DNA of 64,000 nucleotides. Source: JAXGOI01 sp040767605. Its GTDB lineage: Bacteria; Bacillota; Dehalobacteriia; UBA4068. A program made the position numbers and the translations under genes. Shown one piece after another: positions 1 to 8,254 of this stretch. Location: assembly GCA_040767605.1 (NCBI GenBank), contig JAXGOI010000001.1:186001-250000 (forward strand). The letters run 5' to 3'. The notes under the pieces were generated by a model that was given only the letters and a program-made list of their open reading frames with translations, was not told the DNA's origin and made no database searches. How positions within the stretch are numbered: the first letter of the stretch is position 1; the number at the start of each line of letters is the position of its first letter.

Positions 1-1065
1 ATTGCCCTTTTGAAAGAAAGCGGCATTGAGCCTCTTAGCAAAGGGATTGGGGTTTACCATATAGGCTATATTCTGGGGCCGTGTATAAATGCCTCGGGCA
101 GGCTGGAAATGGCCGCCCTGGCGGTGGAGCTTTTTTTAAGCGAAGATATTATTAAGGCTGAGGAAACCGCCCGCCATTTAGTGGAGCTTAATAATTACCG
201 TAAGGAAATAACAAATCAGGGATTAGTTTGCGCCCAGGCCGCTTTAAAAAAAGAGGAAATAATTAAAGATAAAGTAATTAAAGATAAAATTATGGTTCTT
301 TATTGCGCGGAAATACCCGAAAGCGTAGCAGGGATAATTGCCGGCAGGCTTAAAGAGCAACACTTTAGGCCTACTATAATACTTTCCGGCAATGGCAATA
401 GTAATAATAACTGTAATAACTCTAATAGCGCTAATACCGACATTGTCAGGGGTTCCTGCCGCTCTATTCCCGGGTATAATATTACCCAAGCCCTAAGCCG
501 CTGGCAGGATATTTTAGAGGCCTTTGGCGGCCACCCCATGGCTGCCGGCTTAAGCATAAAAAAAGAGAATATACCCCTATTAAAAGAATGCCTTAATAGT
601 GATTGCCAATTAAGCGATGAGGATATGATTCCCGTTTTGCGTATAGATGCCCAATTACACCCGGGGGAGGCATCTTTAGCGCTCGCCAATGAAATTCAAA
701 AATTAGGCCCCTTTGGCAAAGGTAATGAAAAACCCTCCTTTGCCTGGAAAAAACTGAATTTAATTAAAATTAATTTGCTGGGTAAGGATAAGCAGGTTAT
801 GAAGCTCTGTTTTTCTCTTGGGAATAAGAATAATCTTTATGAATTTATTTCTTTTAATGGCAAAAACCAATTAGAAGAGCTTATTTCCCGCAGTTTTGGG
901 GAAAATATTTGGCAGGCTCTTATAAATAATGGCAATGAATATAATAATGCTCCAAATCCGCCGGAAATTATTTTAGATATAGCCTATACAATTAATCTTA
1001 ACTTCTTTAATAATCGGGAATATTTACAATTACAGGTCTTAGATTTCAGGCTTAACCGGGGATAG
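1..1065 (+). CDS. recJ: RecJ single-strand exonuclease, C-terminal part
   Basis: This is the 3' part of a 5'-3' ssDNA exonuclease used in recombination and mismatch or base-excision repair. The frame is open to base 1, so the N-terminal DHH catalytic motifs lie outside the window and 354 residues are visible. The linker motif GPCINASGRL sits near residue 27. The DHHA1 domain follows, with VAGIIAGRL, GSCRSI and FGGHPMAAGLS, and then an OB-like C-terminal domain. An asparagine-rich low-complexity insert (about residues 129-142) separates the first DHHA1 strand from GSCRSI, which is not usual for the family. The gene is followed after 68 bp by miaB on the same strand. The family call is firm; the start is unseen. 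Confidence 0.9.
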   Translation: MALLKESGIEPLSKGIGVYHIGYILGPCINASGRLEMAALAVELFLSEDIIKAEETARHLVELNNYRKEITNQGLVCAQAALKKEEIIKDKVIKDKIMVLYCAEIPESVAGIIAGRLKEQHFRPTIILSGNGNSNNNCNNSNSANTDIVRGSCRSIPGYNITQALSRWQDILEAFGGHPMAAGLSIKKENIPLLKECLNSDCQLSDEDMIPVLRIDAQLHPGEASLALANEIQKLGPFGKGNEKPSFAWKKLNLIKINLLGKDKQVMKLCFSLGNKNNLYEFISFNGKNQLEELISRSFGENIWQALINNGNEYNNAPNPPEIILDIAYTINLNFFNNREYLQLQVLDFRLNRG

Positions 1066-1133
1066 GCCCATAGAAGGCATTTGGATTATATAGCTGAATT
1101 TTTAGGAATGTTTTTAGGAGATGAATACCGCTA

Positions 1134-2462
1134 ATGAAATATTATATAGAAACCTTTGGTTGCCAGATGAATGAAAGCGATTCTCTTTTAATTGGCATAA
1201 TGCTGGAGCAGGCAGGCTATGAAAAAGCGGAATCTATATCCCTTGCCGATATTATTATTGTTAATACCTGCTGCGTAAGGGAAAGCGCGGAGAATAAAAT
1301 CCGGGGTTTTATCGGCAATCTTAAGCATAATAAAAGGAATAATTCCAATTGCATTATCGCCGTTTGCGGCTGCATGCCTCAAAAGCCCGGAGCCGCCCAG
1401 CTTATGATGAATAAAGCAGGGCATATAGATATTCTTATCGGTACCTTTGCTCTGGCTAAGCTGCCCCAATATATTAATGAAGTTAAAGCCGGCTCAGGCC
1501 CTATAATTGATATTGATGAGTGCTATGACGGCCGGGATATGTCCTTTTCTCAATTTGCCGGGGCTAAGCTTAATATTTCCTTTAAAGCGCAGGTAAGCAT
1601 AATTTACGGCTGCAATAATTTTTGTTCTTATTGTATTGTTCCTTATGTAAGGGGCCGGGAGAGAAGCCGCAGCCCCAAGCTTATTATAGAAGAAATTAAA
1701 GCCCTGGCAAATAAAGGCTGTAAAGAAATTCAATTGCTTGGCCAAAATGTCAATTCCTATGGCAAGGATTTAGATAATAATTGGGATTTTTCCCGGCTTT
1801 TAGAGAAGGTTTCTGCCATAGAGGGTTTGGAAAGAATCCGCTATATGACATCTCACCCCAGAGATTTTAACTCTAAATTACTGGATACAATCGCAAATAA
1901 TTCCAAGATATGCAAGCATTTTCATTTACCGCTACAGTCCGGATGTGATAAAATCCTTAAAAAAATGAATAGAGGCTATACAACCCAAAGCTATTTAAAT
2001 ATGCTGGCAAAAATCCGGGAAAAGTGCCCGGATGCCGCCATAACAAGCGATATTATTGTTGGCTTTCCCGGTGAAACTGAGGAAGATTTTTCAAATACCC
2101 TTGATTTTATAAAAGAGGCCCGCTTTGATGCGGCTTATACCTTTCTTTATTCAAAACGCAGCGGAACGCCGGCGGCGGAAATGGATAACCAAGTAGATGA
2201 AGCCGAAAAAAGAAGGCGTTTAAAAGCCCTTAGCGAGGTGCAAAATAGAATCAGCCTAGAGTTAAATCAAAAATTAATCGGTAAAACCTTAAAAGTTTTG
2301 GCAGAAGGGGAGAGTAAAAACAATAGCCGGTATTTTAGCGGCCGCATAGAGCAAAATAAAATTGTTGTTTTCCCCAAGAAAAACACCTTGCCGGGAGAAA
2401 TAATTAAGGTTAAAATAACCGAAGCTAAAACCTGGAATTTAAGCGGAGAAATTGATGAATAA
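1134..2462 (+). CDS. miaB: MiaB tRNA methylthiotransferase
   Basis: This radical-SAM enzyme converts i6A37 to ms2i6A37 in tRNAs reading UNN codons, so it acts just after MiaA, whose gene is also in this window. The N-terminal UPF0004 domain carries the auxiliary-cluster cysteines (FGCQMN, NTCCVRE, VCGCMP). The radical-SAM CxxxCxxC motif is GCNNFCSYC near residue 160. A TRAM RNA-binding domain occupies the last 70 residues or so. At 442 aa the length is normal. An AGGAG sits about 13 bp upstream of the ATG. The gene is probably co-transcribed with recJ. The intergenic space behind it ends in a large hairpin at 2788-2834. Confidence 0.96.
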   Translation: MKYYIETFGCQMNESDSLLIGIMLEQAGYEKAESISLADIIIVNTCCVRESAENKIRGFIGNLKHNKRNNSNCIIAVCGCMPQKPGAAQLMMNKAGHIDILIGTFALAKLPQYINEVKAGSGPIIDIDECYDGRDMSFSQFAGAKLNISFKAQVSIIYGCNNFCSYCIVPYVRGRERSRSPKLIIEEIKALANKGCKEIQLLGQNVNSYGKDLDNNWDFSRLLEKVSAIEGLERIRYMTSHPRDFNSKLLDTIANNSKICKHFHLPLQSGCDKILKKMNRGYTTQSYLNMLAKIREKCPDAAITSDIIVGFPGETEEDFSNTLDFIKEARFDAAYTFLYSKRSGTPAAEMDNQVDEAEKRRRLKALSEVQNRISLELNQKLIGKTLKVLAEGESKNNSRYFSGRIEQNKIVVFPKKNTLPGEIIKVKITEAKTWNLSGEIDE

Positions 2463-2848
<386 letters not shown>

Positions 2849-3217
2849 TTAAACCATCGGTATTAAAAGAATTTGCCCCGGCTGGAGCTCCGAGCCTTTA
2901 AGGCCGTTAATCTTTTTAATTTCATAAATAGCTTTTCGGATATCCCCTTTATAATTAGGTTGATACTCCTTTGATAATTGCCAAAGATTATCTCCGTCTT
3001 TTACAATAACCTGCGTCATCGGCCTTTGGTCTAAAACTTCGCTGGCATTTGCATTATCCGGCAGAATCGAATTAATACCTGTAATTATAAGGGCTAAAAC
3101 CATAAGCAATATCAGCCAAGAAAGCTTACGCGGCTTGCGCCTTTTCCTTCTGATTATTAATCTATCCCTATTATATTGGGCCCCAGTTGCGGTTTTATTT
3201 TTACTATTCATATACAT
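2849..3217 (-). CDS. YneA-like LysM cell-division suppressor
   Basis: This is a 122-aa membrane-anchored LysM protein encoded divergently from lexA, the arrangement of yneA in Bacillus. There YneA is induced by DNA damage and delays septation. A basic N-terminus (RRKRRKPRK) precedes one membrane segment (about residues 33-51). A LysM domain (residues 69-120, VKDGDNLWQLSKEY to LQPGQILLIP) would lie outside the membrane and bind peptidoglycan. A GGGAGG lies 5 bp before the first ATG; a second in-frame ATG is 6 bp further in. Three LexA-box-like sites lie in the shared upstream region. The SOS role is inferred from position, operators and domain plan, since sequence similarity to YneA itself is weak outside LysM. 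Confidence 0.78.
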   Translation of the reverse strand: MYMNSKNKTATGAQYNRDRLIIRRKRRKPRKLSWLILLMVLALIITGINSILPDNANASEVLDQRPMTQVIVKDGDNLWQLSKEYQPNYKGDIRKAIYEIKKINGLKGSELQPGQILLIPMV

Positions 3218-3292
3218 ATTAACCTCCCAAGCTGCCTTAATGCCTAAAAACGACTTATAAATCCCTAGGGCTTAAATTTAATTACTCACCCC

Positions 3293-3304
3293 AAACAGTT
3301 GTTC
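3293..3304. promoter_or_regulatory. LexA box, one mismatch
   Basis: AAACAGTTGTTC differs from the Gram-positive SOS consensus GAAC-N4-GTTC only at the first base. It is the site closest to the LysM gene. Confidence 0.55.
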
Positions 3305-3325
3305 TCTTTTATGCTTATATTATCA

Positions 3326-3337
3326 GAACATTTGTTC
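3326..3337. promoter_or_regulatory. LexA box, perfect half-sites
   Basis: GAACATTTGTTC matches GAAC-N4-GTTC exactly and sits midway between the divergent LysM and lexA genes. Centre-to-centre distances to the neighbouring sites are about 33 and 29 bp, close to three helical turns. Confidence 0.88.
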
Positions 3338-3354
3338 CCTGTCAATAGTTTTTA

Positions 3355-3366
3355 GAACAAATGTTT
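3355..3366. promoter_or_regulatory. LexA box overlapping the lexA -35
   Basis: GAACAAATGTTT has one mismatch to the consensus in the last base. It overlaps the start of the lexA -35 hexamer (3365-3370), so binding would block RNA polymerase and give autorepression. Confidence 0.78.
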
Positions 3367-3393
3367 GATTTTTTTACTAATTTATGCTAAAAT
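3365..3393 (+). promoter_or_regulatory. lexA promoter
   Basis: TTGATT (3365-3370), a 17-bp spacer and TAAAAT (3388-3393) preceded by TGC form an extended -10 promoter. It is about 40 bp before the lexA start and overlaps a LexA box. Confidence 0.7.
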
Positions 3394-3433
3394 AAAGAAA
3401 ACTCTATTAAGGCTGTTTTAGGGGGTTAATTTT

Positions 3434-4057
3434 ATGGATTATTTAGATTTATCCAAGCGTCAGCAGGCAATTTTAGAGTTTATTATGGAAGAAATCAGAA
3501 CCAAGGGTTACCCGCCTTCCGTGCGGGAAATTGGAGAGGCCGTTGGTTTAAGCTCCCCCTCTACCGTTCATAGCCATTTAGCTACCTTGGAGCAAAAAGG
3601 CTATATCCGCAGGGATAAATCCAAGCCCCGGGCTTTAGAAATTATTTTTGAGGATGCCCCCTCCCCCCTTTCTTTCAAAGAGATGGTGGAAATCCCCATT
3701 CTTGGGCAGGTTAGCGCCGGGCAGCCTATTTTTGCAGATGAAAACCTGGAGGATACCTTCCCCCTCCCCTTAAGCTATATTCAGTCCAATCAGGAGCTTT
3801 TTATGCTACGTGTTTCCGGCGAGAGTATGATTGAGGCCGGTATTCTCGATAATGACCTTGTTATTGTCGAGCATACTTCAAGGGTAAATAATGGAGAAAT
3901 TGCAGTTGCCTTAATTGAAGATGAGGCCACCGTTAAAACCTTTTATAGGGAGAAGGACCATATACGCCTCCAACCGGAAAACAGTTCGATGGAGCCGATA
4001 ATTCTCCGCCAGGTGGAGATTTTAGGCCGGGTAATTGGTTTATTCAGGCGCTTTTAG
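3434..4057 (+). CDS. lexA: LexA SOS repressor
   Basis: LexA is the dimeric repressor of the SOS regulon, inactivated by RecA-stimulated self-cleavage. The winged helix-turn-helix spans residues 1-65 and includes SPSTVHSHLATLEQKGYI. The cleavage site is Ala95-Gly96 (QVSAGQP). The catalytic dyad is Ser131 (SGESM) and Lys168 (ATVKTF). The length of 207 aa is normal. AGGGGG precedes the ATG by about 9 bp. The promoter overlaps a LexA box, and the gene ends at a strong hairpin, so it is probably monocistronic and autoregulated. Confidence 0.97.
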   Translation: MDYLDLSKRQQAILEFIMEEIRTKGYPPSVREIGEAVGLSSPSTVHSHLATLEQKGYIRRDKSKPRALEIIFEDAPSPLSFKEMVEIPILGQVSAGQPIFADENLEDTFPLPLSYIQSNQELFMLRVSGESMIEAGILDNDLVIVEHTSRVNNGEIAVALIEDEATVKTFYREKDHIRLQPENSSMEPIILRQVEILGRVIGLFRRF

Positions 4058-4094
4058 GTTTTTAAATTTATAAATACACTTTTTAATTACAATA

Positions 4095-4120
4095 AAAAAG
4101 AGGCTTTTAGGCCTCTTTTT
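4095..4120. terminator. lexA terminator
   Basis: A perfect 10-bp stem (4095-4104 with 4111-4120) has a 6-nt loop and T-rich tails on both strands. It lies between lexA and the convergent 72-aa gene and could serve both. Confidence 0.88.
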
Positions 4121-4132
4121 ATTATGTATTTA

Positions 4133-4351
4133 TTATTGCAAAAAACTTTTATCTATTCTGTATTTTTGTTTAAAATCGCCCCTGCCGGTAGTAATTATTA
4201 AGCAATCTTTTTTTACCATTAATGTCATAAGCTTATTTCTGGTTTGGCTTGAAGTATATATGTAAATTGGTTCATTGGCTTTAATTTCTATCCCGTAGAT
4301 AAGCTCTTGCAGCCTTTCTTTTAAATACTCGTTTTCAATAGTTTTCAGCAT
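4133..4351 (-). CDS. Small protein of unknown function, 72 aa
   Basis: I do not recognise this protein. It has a charged, probably helical N-terminus (LKTIENEYLKERLQELIYG), followed by strand-like segments (EPIYIYTSS, KDCLIITTG) and ends in KSFLQ. It has no signal peptide or membrane segment. A GAAAGG lies about 6 bp before the ATG, and the stop is 12 bp from the bidirectional terminator, both typical of a real gene. It is the last minus-strand gene of the ynbB-like block, with 61 bp between. Confidence 0.5.
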   Translation of the reverse strand: MLKTIENEYLKERLQELIYGIEIKANEPIYIYTSSQTRNKLMTLMVKKDCLIITTGRGDFKQKYRIDKSFLQ

Positions 4352-4412
4352 TTTTATACCTTTCTATTTTCTGCTATTTCTAAGGTTTTTAATAGAGTTT
4401 ATTAAATAAGAT

Positions 4413-5645
4413 TTAAAGTAAGTTTTTTAAAATCATATCTTCTATTGTTTTTGTAAGTGCATAGCGAACATGATAGCGGTTTAGCCCCCCTTGCAAATAG
4501 AGAATATACGGCTCCCTCAAAGGGGCGTCGGCGGAAAGCTCTATTGTGGAGCCCTGAATAAAAGTTCCGGCAGCCATAATAACATCATTATCATAACCGG
4601 GCATTGGGGCCGGAACGGGGGTTAAATGGGAATCTATGGGGGCATATTTTTGAATACCCTGGCAAAAACCTATCAACCTTTGGGTATTGCCCATTTTAAC
4701 CGCTAAAATTATATCATTCCTTTCATCCCGGGGTTTTGGGCTTACCTCAAAGCCTAATTCCCCTAAGAAGGCGGAGGCAAAAACAGAACCCAATAAGGCC
4801 TCCTTAATAATTTGGGGAGCCATAAACAGGGATTGATAAAAGAGGCGATTACTCATAAGGGAGGGGCCAACCTCCTTTCCCGCCCCGGGAACGCTTAACC
4901 TGTAGGAGGCTCTTTTAACTAAATCCCGGCGGCCGACAATATACCCGCCCCCCGGGGCAAGCCCGGCCCCCATATTTTTTATTAAAGAGCCGGCGCATAA
5001 ATCCGCCCCAATATGGCTGGGCTCAAGCTCTTCCACCATTTCTCCGTAACAATTATCTACAAAAATAATCAGGCCGGGGTATTTTGCTTTAGTTTTGGCA
5101 ATAATCTCTTTAATTTCTTTAACGGAAAGGGATTTTCTCCAAGAATAGCCTCTGGAGCGCTGTATGGCAAGGATTTTAGTTTTTGGGCTAATAGCGGCGA
5201 TGATTTTTTCAATATCCAATTTATTAAAGTCCACATCAACCATTTTATAACTTATGCCCATTTCAATCAGAGTCCCCGGGCCGGCTTTGCCTACGCCGAT
5301 TACTCTTTGAAGGGTATCATAGGGGCTGCCTACGGATAAAAGCTCATCCCCCGGGAGTAAATTGCCGTAGAGAGCCAGGGAAATCGCATGGGTGCCGGAC
5401 ATCATCTGTTGCCTTACCAAAGCGGCCTCGGCGCCAAAAACTCTGGCATACAGGGATTCTAATTTATCTCTTCCCATATCGTCATAGCCATAGCCGCTGC
5501 TGGGATTAAAATCCTGAGCCGTTATTCTTTCTTCCCTAAAAGCATCTAAAACTCTGTAAATATTTTTTTCGGTTATTTTATTAATTTGAGGGCTGAAACT
5601 CTCTGCTATTTTCCAGGCCTTTTCTGCTATACTTTCAATATTCAT
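4413..5645 (-). CDS. YnbB-like PLP enzyme (aluminium-resistance family)
   Basis: This is a fold-type I PLP enzyme related to cystathionine/methionine gamma-lyases, often named aluminium resistance protein; its natural substrate is not settled. Family features are SSGYGYDDMGRDKLE near the N-terminus, the cofactor region AIQRSRGYSWR, FVDNCYGEMVE and the lysine segment GSLIKNMGAGLAPGGGY. The length of 410 aa is normal. In Bacillus, ynbB lies beside spoVK and hfq, as here. The gene is separated by about 110 bp from the upstream spoVK-like gene. Confidence 0.9.
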   Translation of the reverse strand: MNIESIAEKAWKIAESFSPQINKITEKNIYRVLDAFREERITAQDFNPSSGYGYDDMGRDKLESLYARVFGAEAALVRQQMMSGTHAISLALYGNLLPGDELLSVGSPYDTLQRVIGVGKAGPGTLIEMGISYKMVDVDFNKLDIEKIIAAISPKTKILAIQRSRGYSWRKSLSVKEIKEIIAKTKAKYPGLIIFVDNCYGEMVEELEPSHIGADLCAGSLIKNMGAGLAPGGGYIVGRRDLVKRASYRLSVPGAGKEVGPSLMSNRLFYQSLFMAPQIIKEALLGSVFASAFLGELGFEVSPKPRDERNDIILAVKMGNTQRLIGFCQGIQKYAPIDSHLTPVPAPMPGYDNDVIMAAGTFIQGSTIELSADAPLREPYILYLQGGLNRYHVRYALTKTIEDMILKNLL

Positions 5646-5757
5646 TAATTAACCTGCCTTAGACTATTAATATAAACCCTGCTTATAACAGTACGATAGA
5701 TAAAGGCTATTTCCTGCCGGCAAAGAGAATTTGCCAGCTTTTACCGGCTTTTTTTAC

Positions 5758-6792
5758 TTAATTTGTCAGGGCAAGGAGGCTTTCCCTAAGCTGCTCCCTG
5801 CTTATATCCGGCGGGGCTTGAGTATTTTTTAAAGCATTTGAGGTTTTAATAACAGCCCGGCTGATATCCCAGGCGCAAATAGCGCTTAGCTCCTCTTTTG
5901 CATAATCTTTTTGCTCCTGCTGGAATAATCTTACTGCCTGGCAGCGCAAGGAGGCTTCTACTATATTCCTTACGGTTCTGGCATTCCCGTGGTTTTTAGG
6001 GGCTTCCCGCAATATATGGCGAAGGCTTGAGGCCAGCTGCTCTTTAGCCTCAATATTTAATTTATATTGCCTTTTAGCATACATTAAATCGGCAATAGAA
6101 ATTAACTCCTCCAAGCTGTAATCAGGAAATTGTATATGTAAGGGAAAGCGTGAATTTAAACCCGGATTACTGCGGATAAAATTATTCATTTCCGTATTAT
6201 AGCCTGCCAGAATTAATATAAAATTATTTTTATGATCCTCCATGGCTTTCACAAGGGCATCTATGGCCTCCCGCCCAAAGTCTTTCTCCCCTCCCCTGCA
6301 AAGGGAATATGCTTCATCAATAAATAAGACCCCGCCAAGGGCTTTTTTTACCTGCTCCCGGGTTTTTTGGGCTGTATGGCCTATAAATTCCCCTACTAAA
6401 TCCGCTCTTTCCACCTCAATTAAATGGCCTTTTTCTAAAATGCCCATTTCTTTATATAGTTTTGCCAAAAGCCTGGCAATTGTTGTTTTGCCGCTGCCTG
6501 GGTTGCCTTTAAAAATGGCATGTAATACTGTGGGCTCGGAGGCTAAATTTTTGCCTTGGCGCAGCTTTTGTATTTCGGCAAAGGCCTGTATTTCATAAAT
6601 CAGGGCTTTAACTTCTTTTAAGCCGATTAAATCATTAAGCTCTGAAAACATTTGGTTTATATCGGTTTCTATTTTATTTTCAAGGCTTTTTGCATTTAAT
6701 TTGGCGGGTTTAGATAGTTTTTCACCTTCTTTTTGGGGTATTCCCCCTCCTTTAGGTAGTCCAATATCTGAAAGCCTGATTTTTATTTCCAT
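5758..6792 (-). CDS. spoVK: SpoVK-like AAA+ ATPase
   Basis: This AAA+ ATPase belongs to the CbbX/SpoVK family; in Bacillus SpoVK acts in the mother cell during spore maturation. Walker A is GNPGSGKTT, Walker B is GVLFIDEAYSL, and sensor and arginine-finger segments follow (AGYNTEMNNF, NPGLNSRFP), with a helical lid to the C-terminus. A variable region of about 50 residues precedes the domain. AGGGGG lies just before the ATG. The hfq terminator (6941-6965) separates it from hfq, so it should have its own promoter. The family is certain; the sporulation role rests on gene order beside hfq and ynbB. Confidence 0.85.
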   Translation of the reverse strand: MEIKIRLSDIGLPKGGGIPQKEGEKLSKPAKLNAKSLENKIETDINQMFSELNDLIGLKEVKALIYEIQAFAEIQKLRQGKNLASEPTVLHAIFKGNPGSGKTTIARLLAKLYKEMGILEKGHLIEVERADLVGEFIGHTAQKTREQVKKALGGVLFIDEAYSLCRGGEKDFGREAIDALVKAMEDHKNNFILILAGYNTEMNNFIRSNPGLNSRFPLHIQFPDYSLEELISIADLMYAKRQYKLNIEAKEQLASSLRHILREAPKNHGNARTVRNIVEASLRCQAVRLFQQEQKDYAKEELSAICAWDISRAVIKTSNALKNTQAPPDISREQLRESLLALTN

Positions 6793-6940
6793 ATTTCCCC
6801 CTATAAGGCCTTTGGTTTATGATAGTATATTTATTTTGCCAAGCCGTTGTTACAATATAAACTTGTATTTAATTATTTTAAAGCTTATTTATAATTTGCC
6901 TTTATTTGCTTTAATAAAATATTTTTATGGCGTGAATAAA

Positions 6941-6965
6941 AAAACAGAGCTTTTAGCTCTGTTTT
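6941..6965. terminator. Terminator after hfq
   Basis: A perfect 11-bp stem (6941-6951 with 6955-6965), 3-nt loop and T runs on both strands lies just downstream of hfq on the minus strand. Confidence 0.88.
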
Positions 6966-6985
6966 TTTTACCGCTTTTTAAGTTC

Positions 6986-7216
6986 TCAATATGAGCTAAG
7001 CTGGCTTAGCTCTACCGGTTTTTCAGGTATTATAGTACTTAAGGCATGCTTATAAATCATTTGCTGCTTGCCGTCGGAATCTACAATAACCGTAAACTGG
7101 TCAAAGGATTTAATCACTCCTTTTAATTGAAAACCATTGACTAAAAAAAATGTAGCGTTTAAATCTTCCTTACGAATGGTATTGAGGAAATAATCTTGCA
7201 GGCTCATGGGCTTCAT
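6986..7216 (-). CDS. hfq: Hfq RNA chaperone
   Basis: Hfq is a hexameric Sm-like protein that binds A- and U-rich RNA. The Sm1 motif (LQDYFLNTIRKEDLNATFFLVNGFQLKGVIKSFDQFTVIV in outline) and the Sm2 signature YKHALSTIIP are both present. The short C-terminal tail gives 76 aa, usual for Firmicutes. AGGAGAGG precedes the ATG by about 9 bp. It starts 4 bp after the miaA stop, so the two are co-transcribed, a widely conserved order. Confidence 0.97.
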   Translation of the reverse strand: MKPMSLQDYFLNTIRKEDLNATFFLVNGFQLKGVIKSFDQFTVIVDSDGKQQMIYKHALSTIIPEKPVELSQLSSY

Positions 7217-7220
7217 TTTT

Positions 7221-8240
7221 TCAATCCTCTCCTAAAGCCTGCCTTATTCTGCCTTTAACCGCAGCCACCAAATTTTCATATTCCGGATAATAGCTTATAT
7301 TAAACCAATTTATTAAATTATTCCTTTTAAACCAGGTCATTTGCCTTTTGGCAAATCTGCGGGTTGCGGTTTTCATTTCATTAACGGCTTCAGCTAAAGA
7401 ATATTCCCCCTCTAAATAGGCGCCGATTTGCCTGTAACCCAAAGACTGCATGGAGTTTAAATCCCTGGTATAGCCCATATCTAACAGCTTTTTTACCTCA
7501 TCTATAAAGCCCTGGGCAAGCATTAAATCCACCCGATTATTTATTCTTTCATATAATTCTTTTCTCTCTAAGGTTAGGCCGATTAAGGCAAGCTTATAGG
7601 GGGTTTGGGGGAGATTTTGGCTTTTTTCCTGCAGGGAGCTTATGGTGCAGCCTTTTTCATAATAAACCTCCAAAGCCCGGATTATACGCTGATAATCATG
7701 TTGGTGAATTCGCCCGGCGGCTTTTGGGTCAATTGCTTTTAACTCGGAATGCAGGCTTTTGCCATTATCTTTTTTAAATTCCGCCATTTTTTGCCTGCGG
7801 AATTCCGAATTTTTAGGTTCTTCCGGAATAAATAGATAAGGGCTGATTATGGATGAAATATAAAGGCCCGTACCCCCCACAATAAAAGGGGTTTTTTGAT
7901 TAGTATTTATATCCCTAATCAGGCTTTTAGCCTGCTTTTGAAATTGGGCTACGCTGTAATTCTCTTTGGGGTCTAAAATATCGATTAAATGATGAACTAT
8001 ACCCTCCCTTTCATCTAAGGGGAGCTTTGCCGAGCCGATATTCAGATGACGGTAAACCTGAACGGAATCTCCTGAGATAATTTCTCCATTAAACTCCTTT
8101 GCCAAATCTAAAGAAAGCCGTGTTTTACCCGCCGCTGTAGGCCCAAGAATAATTATCAGTTTTTCTCTTTTATCAGGGCCTTTTTCTCTTAGCTTTTTAT
8201 CTTTTAGCCCCACATTATGCCTTTGGCAGGGTTTTTCCAT
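7221..8240 (-). CDS. miaA: MiaA tRNA dimethylallyltransferase
   Basis: MiaA transfers dimethylallyl to N6 of A37 in UNN-reading tRNAs; MiaB then thiomethylates the product. The P-loop is GPTAAGKT near residue 33. Other family motifs are GDSVQVYRHLNIGSAK, HHLIDILDP, FIVGGTGLYI and the C-terminal RQMTWFKR. The ATG is preceded by GGAGA at 5-6 bp, supporting this start even though about 25 residues precede the first strand. The stop lies 4 bp before hfq, and the gene begins 14 bp after mutL. Confidence 0.96.
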   Translation of the reverse strand: MEKPCQRHNVGLKDKKLREKGPDKREKLIIILGPTAAGKTRLSLDLAKEFNGEIISGDSVQVYRHLNIGSAKLPLDEREGIVHHLIDILDPKENYSVAQFQKQAKSLIRDINTNQKTPFIVGGTGLYISSIISPYLFIPEEPKNSEFRRQKMAEFKKDNGKSLHSELKAIDPKAAGRIHQHDYQRIIRALEVYYEKGCTISSLQEKSQNLPQTPYKLALIGLTLERKELYERINNRVDLMLAQGFIDEVKKLLDMGYTRDLNSMQSLGYRQIGAYLEGEYSLAEAVNEMKTATRRFAKRQMTWFKRNNLINWFNISYYPEYENLVAAVKGRIRQALGED

Positions 8241-8254
8241 GGCTGTCTCCTATA

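Noticed and set aside
5700..5757. Hairpin GCCGG...CCGGC with T run on the plus strand near 5715-5755
   Set aside because: No plus-strand gene lies upstream, and on the minus strand the T run is on the wrong side to end the spoVK-like transcript.
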